A DNA stretch of 64,000 nucleotides from an uncultured Alphaproteobacteria bacterium (GTDB lineage Bacteria; Pseudomonadota; Alphaproteobacteria; Rhizobiales; Ancalomicrobiaceae), in NCBI GenBank assembly GCA_937892955.1, contig CALBKH010000083.1, forward strand, positions 9,115 to 73,114. The letters run 5' to 3'. Positions within the stretch are counted from its first letter, which is position 1. Each line of letters begins with the position of its first letter. The translations under genes and the position numbers were made by a program. Below, in pieces: positions 53,917-60,617 of the stretch. The notes under the pieces are model-generated. The model searched no databases, was not told where the DNA came from, and was given only the letters and a program-made list of their open reading frames with translations.

Positions 53917-55134
53917 GTGGCTGACAATAAGCGCCAGCACTACGTGCCGAAGTCAACCCTGCGCTACTTTGCATACGATTTGGGTCGACAACCTAAAGCT
54001 CGGCAGATCAATCTAGTTAATATCCAGCGTCGTAAAGTCGTTCTGAAAGCGTCACTTGGGGAACAATGCTATAAAGACTATTTTTATGGGAAGAATACAG
54101 CTATTGAAAAGGCGCTTGGGCAAGTCGAGGGGCATTTTTCTAGCCTAGTCCGCAAAATGATCGATACGAGGTCTATCGACGAGCGCGATGGCTGGCATCT
54201 CATCCAGATGGTCATGCTTCAGAAAGCTCGAACTTTGCGCGCCGAAGAAGAACTGAACGGAATGGTAGATAAACTGGTCAAACTTTTGATGTACAATCGC
54301 ATTGACGAGCATGTTCTTCGCAAGACTAGAATCGGCATTAAAGATGCCGTAAACTACAACGTTGGCCACGCATTGGCGCTGAGTCCATTGATGCTCGACC
54401 TAAAACAATTCCTGATTGTGAATGAGACCGCCGTCCCGTTTGTCATCGCCGATAATCCCGTAGTATCTACGAACTGGTTCGGCAGGCGACATTTCCCACA
54501 ACGCGCGGTTGGTCTCACCCGCTCTGGGCTGCAAATAGTTCTGCCGCTCTCACCTCAGTTTGCACTAATGTTGCACGATAGCAATGTCTACACAACAACT
54601 TCAGATAGAAATGTAATATATATTAAGAAATCCACGGAAGTAGTGGAATTAAATAAGCTACAATGGCTAAATGCATATAAGAACGTGTATTTCCCACCCA
54701 CTCTTCGTAATGATTTATTGGAAGAGATGATGAATGTTGCACGAGAAGAAGGCGACCTTTTCAATTTTCGCCGAATGGAACGGATTGGAGAGGGTAGTGG
54801 TTATCATATAACAGACAAAGATGAATTCTCCGCTCCTTCAAATGGCATAAGCTCAGAAATTATATATACATCAGCAAAATGCCTTCCCAAAGACGTGCGA
54901 CTACGGGCAGTTCGGATGCGGGACAAGCCGATATTCCACGACGATGGGTCTCTTAGGTCGCCACAACGCGACCCAGCGTGGGAAAACATCGTTAACGACT
55001 TTGCTCGCCGAGTTACGGCAGATGGAGCAAAGCTGACACAATTTTGGGATTTTGTTGAAAGACATCCGAGCGCACCTTCTATCGGTTCATGGTTCGGAAG
55101 AGCACAAAGAAGATCAGAACGTCGACAGAAATAA
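53917..55134 (+). CDS. DUF4238 protein, recently acquired
   Basis: 405 residues. The N-terminal QHYVPKSTLRYFAYD is the hallmark of DUF4238; later blocks include FVIADNPVVSTNW and GLQIVLPLSPQFALML. The family is of unknown biochemical function and patchily distributed. Codon use and base composition are markedly more AT-rich than on either side, so it came by horizontal transfer. The GTG at 53917 is the first start that includes the HYVP motif. No transposase or integrase adjoins it. Confidence 0.8.
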   Translation: MADNKRQHYVPKSTLRYFAYDLGRQPKARQINLVNIQRRKVVLKASLGEQCYKDYFYGKNTAIEKALGQVEGHFSSLVRKMIDTRSIDERDGWHLIQMVMLQKARTLRAEEELNGMVDKLVKLLMYNRIDEHVLRKTRIGIKDAVNYNVGHALALSPLMLDLKQFLIVNETAVPFVIADNPVVSTNWFGRRHFPQRAVGLTRSGLQIVLPLSPQFALMLHDSNVYTTTSDRNVIYIKKSTEVVELNKLQWLNAYKNVYFPPTLRNDLLEEMMNVAREEGDLFNFRRMERIGEGSGYHITDKDEFSAPSNGISSEIIYTSAKCLPKDVRLRAVRMRDKPIFHDDGSLRSPQRDPAWENIVNDFARRVTADGAKLTQFWDFVERHPSAPSIGSWFGRAQRRSERRQK

Positions 55135-55164
55135 GCGTCTTTCTGATCATGCCTCGGCCATTCG

Positions 55165-55392
55165 CTACCGGCGCTGTTCGAAATTACTCTCTGCCTTCGA
55201 GGGGTCAAACACGAATACGATATTTGTTTCTTGAGCCTTGGTCGACGCTGCCACCACATGCCAAATCGCGCAGACGCGCTCGGCGATGAGAGCGCCGTTC
55301 GGAATGGCCCAGGTCTCGGCCTCCGCCTTGCCCCTCAGCCAAGCCGCCGTTTCGTCGAAAGCCTCGACCCGCACGTTGCCGATACGGCTCAT
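55165..55392 (-). CDS. Small hypothetical protein
   Basis: 75 residues starting MSRIGNVRVEAFDETAAWLRGK. Plausible codon use, a predicted alpha/beta fold, GGAGAG upstream of the ATG, and AT-richer sequence toward the C-terminus (IVFVFDPSKAESNFEQRR), where the acquired DNA begins. It may have lost its original C-terminus at that junction. I do not recognise the family. Confidence 0.45.
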   Translation of the reverse strand: MSRIGNVRVEAFDETAAWLRGKAEAETWAIPNGALIAERVCAIWHVVAASTKAQETNIVFVFDPSKAESNFEQRR

Positions 55393-55504
55393 GGGTCTCT
55401 CCTCCGACACTCTCGACCGCCACCACTCGTCGGCCGACTGTCCTCACCCCTTCCCCTGCCCCCTCCGCCACCACCCGGTTCGCCGACACCCTTCCAGCCT
55501 CCTG

Positions 55505-55690
55505 CTCAGCGATGGTCAGCGAGAAGGCCTAGTGGCCGGTGACCAGCACGTCGGGGAAGGTCAGGAGGTGTCGTCCGGGATGACCTCGTCGGAGAGATCC
55601 TCGAAGAAGAGGTCGGCCTCCCGCTCGTAGACGTCGAGGCCGACGGCGCCGATCTAGCCGGACATGGACCTGCGATCGACCACGAAGCGG
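55505..55690 (-). pseudogene. Fragment of D-lactate dehydrogenase (ldhA)
   Basis: On the minus strand the codons read IGAVGLDVYEREADLFFEDL then SDEVIPDD, and in another frame LLTFPDVLVTGH-stop-AF. These are the order and wording of the C-terminal part of LdhA-type 2-hydroxyacid dehydrogenases, where GHQAF holds the conserved Gln. Here that Gln is a TAG, a second TAG precedes IGAVG, and a frameshift separates the two blocks. No upstream catalytic domain remains. Confidence 0.65.
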
Positions 55691-55700
55691 CCGCTCCGAC

Positions 55701-55732
55701 AAGAAAGCCGGGAGGCGTTTCCGCGTCCCGGC
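55701..55732 (-). terminator. Rho-independent terminator of leuC
   Basis: GCCGGGA ... TCCCGGC on the minus strand with a short inner stem, followed by TTTCTTG, 30 bases beyond the leuC stop. Confidence 0.7.
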
Positions 55733-55762
55733 CTCTCGTGATCGGTGCGAAGATCTCGGCTC

Positions 55763-57166
55763 TCACTTCAGATCGCGCACGTCGACGAACCGTCCCGCGA
55801 TCGCGGCCGCCGCGGCCATCGCCGGGCTGACGAGATGGGTGCGGCCCTTGAAGCCCTGACGGCCCTCGAAGTTGCGGTTCGAGGTCGAGGCCGAACGCTC
55901 GCCCGGGCTGAGCCGGTCGGCGTTCATCGCCAGGCACATCGAGCAGCCCGGCTCGCGCCATTCGAAACCGGCTTCGACGAGGATCTTGTCGAGCCCCTCG
56001 GCCTCCGCCTGCTCCTTGACCAGACCCGAGCCCGGCACGGCCAGGGCGCGGACACCCTCGGCCACCTTGCGGCCCTTGGCGACTTGCGCCGCGGCACGGA
56101 AGTCTTCGATGCGGCCGTTGGTGCACGAGCCGATGAACACCGTGTCGATCTTGACGTCGGTCATCTTCGTGCCCGGCTTCAGATCCATGTACTCGAGCGC
56201 CCGCCACTTCGAGGCCCGCTTGGTCTCGTCGGTGATGTCGTCCGGGTCGGGGATCGGCGCGTCGATGGCGATGACGTCTTCCGGCGAGGTGCCCCAGGTG
56301 ACGTTCGGCTTCAGGCTCGCCGCGTCGATGTGGATCTCGGCGTCGAAATGCGCGCCCTCGTCCGAGAACAGCGTCTGCCAATAGGCGACCGCCGCGTCCC
56401 AATCGGTGCCCTTCGGCGCCTTCGGCTTGTCGCGGAAGTAGTCGATGGTCTTCTCGTCGGGAGCGACGAGACCGGCGCGCGCGCCCGCCTCGATCGACAT
56501 GTTGCACACCGTCATGCGGCCTTCGATCGACAGATCGCGGATCGCCTGACCGGTGTATTCGATGACGTAGCCGGTGCCGCCGGCGGTGCCGAGGCGGCCG
56601 ATGATGGCGAGCACGATATCCTTGGCGGTGATGCCGGCCGGCGCGGCGCCGTCGACCACCACCTTCATGTTCTTCGCCTTGGCCTGCACCAGCGTCTGGG
56701 TGGCGAGCACATGCTCGACCTCCGAGGTGCCGATGCCGTGGGCGAGCGCCCCGAAGGCGCCGTGGGTCGAGGTGTGGCTGTCGCCGCAGACGATGGTGGT
56801 GCCCGGCAGGGTGAAGCCCTGCTCCGGACCGATGACATGGACGACGCCCTGGCGCTTGTCGTGCTCGTCGTAGTACTCGAGCCCGAAATGCGCGGCGTTC
56901 TTGGCGATGGTGGCGACCTGGAGCGCCGATTCCGGATCGTCGATGCCGTGGCTGCGATCGGTGGTCGGCACGTTGTGGTCGACGACCAGCAGGGTCTTCT
57001 GCGGCGCACGCACGCTTCGCCCGGCGACGCGCAGCCCCTCGAAGGCCTGCGGGCTCGTCACTTCGTGGACGAGATGGCGATCGATGTAGAGCAGGCAGGT
57101 CCCGTCGGGCTGGGTGGCGACGACGTGATCGTCCCAGATCTTGTCGTAGAGGGTGCGCGGAGCCAT
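55763..57166 (-). CDS. leuC: 3-isopropylmalate dehydratase large subunit
   Basis: 467 residues. [4Fe-4S] ligands are in IGSCTNGRIEDF and GCSMCLAMN (the CxxC pair); PLAYIDRHLVHEVTSPQAFEG-type N-terminal and GDSHTSTHGAFGALAHGIGTSEVEHVLATQ blocks are present. With LeuD it isomerises 2-isopropylmalate in leucine synthesis; leuD is not in the window. The start is the ATG at 57164-57166. Single gene with its own terminator. Confidence 0.97.
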   Translation of the reverse strand: MAPRTLYDKIWDDHVVATQPDGTCLLYIDRHLVHEVTSPQAFEGLRVAGRSVRAPQKTLLVVDHNVPTTDRSHGIDDPESALQVATIAKNAAHFGLEYYDEHDKRQGVVHVIGPEQGFTLPGTTIVCGDSHTSTHGAFGALAHGIGTSEVEHVLATQTLVQAKAKNMKVVVDGAAPAGITAKDIVLAIIGRLGTAGGTGYVIEYTGQAIRDLSIEGRMTVCNMSIEAGARAGLVAPDEKTIDYFRDKPKAPKGTDWDAAVAYWQTLFSDEGAHFDAEIHIDAASLKPNVTWGTSPEDVIAIDAPIPDPDDITDETKRASKWRALEYMDLKPGTKMTDVKIDTVFIGSCTNGRIEDFRAAAQVAKGRKVAEGVRALAVPGSGLVKEQAEAEGLDKILVEAGFEWREPGCSMCLAMNADRLSPGERSASTSNRNFEGRQGFKGRTHLVSPAMAAAAAIAGRFVDVRDLK

Positions 57167-57342
57167 CGGATCGTCCTTCGGAGGCGGGAAGATGTCGCCG
57201 GCTGATTTAGAGCAAGACGGCGAAGAGGGAAAGTGCCGGCAGGCTTGCCAAGGGTTTCGAATGCCGGTATCAGGTCGGCCGTCCGACGGATCGCCCGGGC
57301 CGGCGCCGCGCGCCGCACCCTTCCTGCGACCCGATCCGACGA

Positions 57343-57418
57343 GCCGCGGTAGCTCAGCCGGTAGAGCACGTCATTCGTAATGATGGGGTCGGGGGTTCGA
57401 ATCCCTTCCGCGGCACCA
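57343..57418 (+). tRNA. tRNA-Thr (anticodon CGT)
   Basis: A complete cloverleaf: acceptor GCCGCGG/CCGCGGC (57343-57349 and 57408-57414), D arm with AGCTCAGCCGGTAGAGC, anticodon loop TTCGTAA in stem CGTCA/TGATG giving CGT, T arm GGGGGTTCGAATCCC, and an encoded CCA end at 57416-57418. An integrase starts 165 bases downstream, so its 3' end is probably the attachment site. Confidence 0.95.
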
Positions 57419-57582
57419 CCCTCCCCTCCGAGATCGTCCGATAACGTCCGAAAATCAACGGTTTAGAGCCGTTTTCGGGGCCTCGTGTGTCCGGATTGGT
57501 CCGGGGGCCTCCGATTGCATCCGATGAAATTGGGGGCTTTAATGGGGGCCTCGGCTGAAAGCCCCCGGAGGCGAAGCCCCCA
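57419..57582. promoter_or_regulatory. Putative integrase arm/attachment region with phased repeats
   Basis: Between tRNA-Thr and the integrase. TCCG recurs at exactly 10-base steps: 57427, 57437, 57447, then 57490, 57500, 57510, 57520. An AACGG-tttagag-CCGTT dyad lies between the groups. Near the integrase start, direct and inverted GGGGGC runs occur (57532-57583). Helically phased sites next to an integrase are typical arm-type or accessory-factor sites. Confidence 0.55.
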
Positions 57583-58812
57583 ATGCCCCTTTCCGACATC
57601 GCCATTCGCAACGCCAAGCCCCAGGACAAGCCCCACAAGCTCACGGATGCCGGGGGCCTCTATCTCCTCGTCAACCCGACCGGGTCACGCCTCTGGTATT
57701 GGAAATACCGGTACGGGGGCAAAGAGAAGAAGCTCGCGATCGGCCCTTATCCCGTCGTGACCCTCGCCAAGGCGCGGGAGGCCCGAGACGCCGCGCGCGG
57801 GCTTCTGATCGAGGGCATCGACCCATCCACCCACAAGCGCGACGCTCGCCGTGAGGCCGCGCTCGTCGCGGCGAACACCTTCGCTGTCCTCGCCGACGAG
57901 TACCTCGACAAGATGCGCCGCGAGGGCAAGGCGAAGTCGACGGTCGGCAAGGTCGAATGGCTCCTCGGTCTCGCCCGTGGCGAACTCGGCGACCGTCCGA
58001 TGACCGAGATCCGCGCACCCGACGTGCTCGTCGTCCTCCAGCGCATCGAAGCCAAGGGTAACCACGAGACCGCGGTTCGCCTGCGGGCGACCGTCGGCGC
58101 CGTCTTCCGCTACGCCATCGCCACCGCCCGCGCCGAGACAGACCCCACACAGGCCCTGCACGGCGCCCTCGTCCGCCCCCAGGTGAAGCACCGCGCCGCC
58201 GTGACCGACGCGAAGGACCTAGGCGCCCTCCTGAGGGCGATCGACGACTTCGACGGACAGGCGACCACCAAGACCGCGTTGCGCTTGTTGGCGATCCTCT
58301 TTCCCCGCCCCGGCGAACTGCGCATGGCGGAGTGGTCCGAGTTCGACCTCGCCAAGGCGGTTTGGACGATCCCCGCCCATCGCGCCAAGATACGCCGCGA
58401 GCACCGTATACCGCTCCCGCACCAAGCGGTCGCCGAACTGGAAACACTCCGAGCCATCACCGGCGGCGGGCGCCTCGTCTTCCCGAGCGTCCGCACCGTC
58501 CTACGGCCGATCTCCGAGAACACCCTCAACGCCGCCCTTCGTCGCCTCGGTTATGCCAAGGACGAAGCGACCTCCCACGGCTTCCGAGCGACCGCGTCGA
58601 CCCTTCTCAACGAGTGCGGCAAGTGGAACCCCGACGCGATCGAGCGCCAACTCGCCCATGTCGAGAAGAACGCCGTCCGCCGCGCCTACGCCCGCGGGGA
58701 ACATTGGGACGAGCGGGTGAAGATGATGCAGTGGTGGTCGGACCACCTCGACACCCTGCGCAAGGGCGCCGAGGTGGTCGAATTCAGGACGAGTGGGAGG
58801 CCGGGGCGATGA
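57583..58812 (+). CDS. P4-type tyrosine integrase
   Basis: 409 residues. The N-terminal DUF4102 domain (MPLSDIAIRNAKPQDKPHKL, WYWKYRYGGKEKKLAIGPYP) is that of tRNA-associated island integrases. The catalytic domain has Arg in FPRPGELR, HGFR (SHGFRATASTLL) and the nucleophile Tyr in AVRRAYARGEHWDE. The intact active site and the adjacent tRNA-Thr imply a functional integrative element. It ends 29 bases inside the convergent second integrase gene. Confidence 0.93.
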   Translation: MPLSDIAIRNAKPQDKPHKLTDAGGLYLLVNPTGSRLWYWKYRYGGKEKKLAIGPYPVVTLAKAREARDAARGLLIEGIDPSTHKRDARREAALVAANTFAVLADEYLDKMRREGKAKSTVGKVEWLLGLARGELGDRPMTEIRAPDVLVVLQRIEAKGNHETAVRLRATVGAVFRYAIATARAETDPTQALHGALVRPQVKHRAAVTDAKDLGALLRAIDDFDGQATTKTALRLLAILFPRPGELRMAEWSEFDLAKAVWTIPAHRAKIRREHRIPLPHQAVAELETLRAITGGGRLVFPSVRTVLRPISENTLNAALRRLGYAKDEATSHGFRATASTLLNECGKWNPDAIERQLAHVEKNAVRRAYARGEHWDERVKMMQWWSDHLDTLRKGAEVVEFRTSGRPGR

Positions 58813-59893
58813 CCCCATGGGCCGAAAGCACCGCCGCGAGGTCATCCACGATCGCGTTCCGTTTGGCTTTCGCCACGCCGAGCCCATGCAGGATCTCGGC
58901 TTGCCGATGGGACGGGACCTGTCCATAGCTCGAGAACGTCGTTGCGACGTGATCGTGACCGAGGTTCTGCGACCACACCTTGAACTCCTCGGGACCATTG
59001 CAGATCCGCTCGCCCAACTGAGCGAGTGTCTTTCGGACCGAATGGGGATTGAAGTACGGCAATCCGGCCGCCGCGAAGGCCTCTCGGAAGATCGCCCGGA
59101 TCGGTTCGGCATTGCTCCAGACTTTGCGATCGAGCCCCGCCACTGCAAACCGGCGCGTCTGCGGGTCGACTTCCACCTTGGATGCCGGGAACAGCGGATC
59201 GGCGTCACCCATGAAGTGGACGCCTCGCAGCTCCTTCACCCACTCGGTGACGATCGCCGTGGCCTCCTCCCCGACCGGGAAGAACCACGTATCGAAGCTC
59301 TTCGAGAACTTCGTCCGTACTTCCTTCGCATCCTGTCGGAACCGACCTTCCGCTAGATCGACGTGCTTGATCCGAGCCGAGGCGATGGCGTCGTCACGCG
59401 CGCCGGTCAGCAGCGCGAAGGCGACCACCGCCCGGTTGCGTCTGTCGATTTCCGTCTCGGTCGGCATGATCGAGAGCGTGTGCCGAATCTGTTCGAGCGT
59501 CGGGACCGGACGTTCGAGCGACGCCGTGGCGATCCGCGCGTCCTTCTCCGACAGATTGAAGTAGTCGGCATCGGCGTAAGTGAGGCGCGACCGATACCCC
59601 GGTTGCCCCGCCAACCACAGGAAGAAGGCCCGACAGGCGGCGAACGTCTGATGGACCGTCGCCTTGGCGAGCGGCTTGCCGGACCGGTCCGAGATCGCGT
59701 CGACGAGCGAGGCCTTGAAGGCCGTCGCCTGCGAGATGTGGAAGCGCTTGAAGTCGCGTCGCTTCGTGTAGTCCTCGAAGCGCGCCAGCGCCGCCGCCGC
59801 ATCGACCGACGCCTCGCTCGCCCGCTTCGCTTCCTTCAGATACTGAAAATAGGAGCGCTTGATCCGCTCGTTGGCGGCGTTGAGTTTCGCCAT
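58784..59893 (-). CDS. Second tyrosine recombinase (phage-integrase family)
   Basis: 369 residues from the ATG at 59891-59893 (MAKLNAANERIKRSYFQYLKEA), chosen because AAAGGA lies eight bases upstream; an earlier start adds eight residues. A SAM-like N-terminal domain (about 10-110) is followed by a catalytic domain with Arg in LLTGARDDAIASARI, HSVRKTL, the second His in LGHDHVATTF and Tyr in FSSYGQVPS. It is unrelated in sequence to the first integrase. Convergent, 3' ends overlapping by 29 bases. Confidence 0.88.
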   Translation of the reverse strand: MAKLNAANERIKRSYFQYLKEAKRASEASVDAAAALARFEDYTKRRDFKRFHISQATAFKASLVDAISDRSGKPLAKATVHQTFAACRAFFLWLAGQPGYRSRLTYADADYFNLSEKDARIATASLERPVPTLEQIRHTLSIMPTETEIDRRNRAVVAFALLTGARDDAIASARIKHVDLAEGRFRQDAKEVRTKFSKSFDTWFFPVGEEATAIVTEWVKELRGVHFMGDADPLFPASKVEVDPQTRRFAVAGLDRKVWSNAEPIRAIFREAFAAAGLPYFNPHSVRKTLAQLGERICNGPEEFKVWSQNLGHDHVATTFSSYGQVPSHRQAEILHGLGVAKAKRNAIVDDLAAVLSAHGVIAPASHSS

Positions 59894-59894
59894 G

Positions 59895-60323
59895 TCATCG
59901 ATCCTTTCCGAAGTCACGATTGAGGGAGGGGTCGGAACTCTCGTTCAATCGTGTTCGACCCATCGGAAACGCGACCTCCATTCGCGCCGCGACGACGCCC
60001 AATCGGGCGAGCGATGCCCTCTTGTTCATGACCGTTGCGCAGACGGGGCAGAGCGCCGAGAGATTGCCGATCGCATCGTCGAAGGGGAGGTAGTCCGCCA
60101 TGCCGAGGGCCGGCTCGCGCGGCTCGCGACACCGGAAGCAATAGAACTTGCCCGGGCCGCACGGGCTCTTGAGAGCGGCGCGGCGGGAAGTGAGAAAGCG
60201 TTTACACCAAAAGACGACTTTGAAGCTGACGAAGTTCACTCGCAGGATGTCGACCCGGTCGATCCCGTAGTCGCCGGACCGGCCGGTGACGTCCACCTTG
60301 GTGAAACCGGCTTCGCGCAGCAT
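59895..60323 (-). CDS. Chimeric ORF: Mrr-nuclease fragment fused to a zinc-ribbon protein
   Basis: 142 residues. The first about 45 (MLREAGFTKVDVTGRSGD, then YGIDRVDILRVNFVSFKV) match the start of Mrr-type restriction endonucleases, but the usual FQCKRY is FWCKRF, so the catalytic Gln is lost, and the rest of that domain is missing. From residue 60 (FYCFRCREP ... LCPVCATVMNKR) comes a four-cysteine zinc-ribbon protein often seen beside integrases. The chimera probably arose by deletion and the nuclease part is probably inactive. It stops one base before the recombinase start. Confidence 0.6.
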   Translation of the reverse strand: MLREAGFTKVDVTGRSGDYGIDRVDILRVNFVSFKVVFWCKRFLTSRRAALKSPCGPGKFYCFRCREPREPALGMADYLPFDDAIGNLSALCPVCATVMNKRASLARLGVVAARMEVAFPMGRTRLNESSDPSLNRDFGKDR

Positions 60324-60439
60324 GCGCTGACGTTCTCCACATCAGCCGCGCAGCAAGGAGATGAACCCGTGAGTATGGATGCCGCGACGTGGCCTTGGTG
60401 GCGGCAATGTCGGAGATTCTTAAGAATGACAAGGGTTTG

Positions 60440-60534
60440 ACGCCGGAAGCAAGAGAGGCGGACCGGAGCCCGCCTCGATTTGGTGGCATGGTGCCTTGCT
60501 AACGGAGGGACCACACCACGTTCCTTGCTAGAAC
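60440..60534 (-). ncRNA. Predicted tracrRNA, divergent from cas9
   Basis: On the minus strand in the 294-base gap upstream of cas9. A promoter at 60540-60567 places the start near 60534. The message then reads GTTCTAGCAAGGAACGTGG, with TAGCAA at the head of a putative anti-repeat. Next come TAGCAAGGCACCATGCC with a 4-bp nexus-like stem GGCA-cca-TGCC (60485-60495), and a hairpin GAGGCGG/CCGCCTC (60455-60476) followed by TCTTGCTTCC as terminator. Order and size (about 90 nt) fit type II-C tracrRNAs. No CRISPR repeat in the window can confirm the pairing. Confidence 0.5.
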
Positions 60535-60539
60535 GCCCT

Positions 60540-60567
60540 CTGATAGCACAGGTGCATCGGTTTTCAA
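60540..60567 (-). promoter_or_regulatory. Sigma-70 promoter of the predicted tracrRNA
   Basis: TTGAAA (60562-60567), 16 bases, TATCAG (60540-60545) on the minus strand. The expected start falls at the first bases of the putative anti-repeat. Confidence 0.5.
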
Positions 60568-60617
60568 AGAATCCCGAAGGGTTGTAGGCTTCTCGGCAAA
60601 GAACGCGGAGACGCCCC

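Noticed and set aside
60324..60617. CRISPR array or a plus-strand tracrRNA upstream of cas9
   Set aside because: No repeated unit is present, and the plus strand has no terminator before cas9. The minus strand gives a coherent promoter-to-terminator unit.
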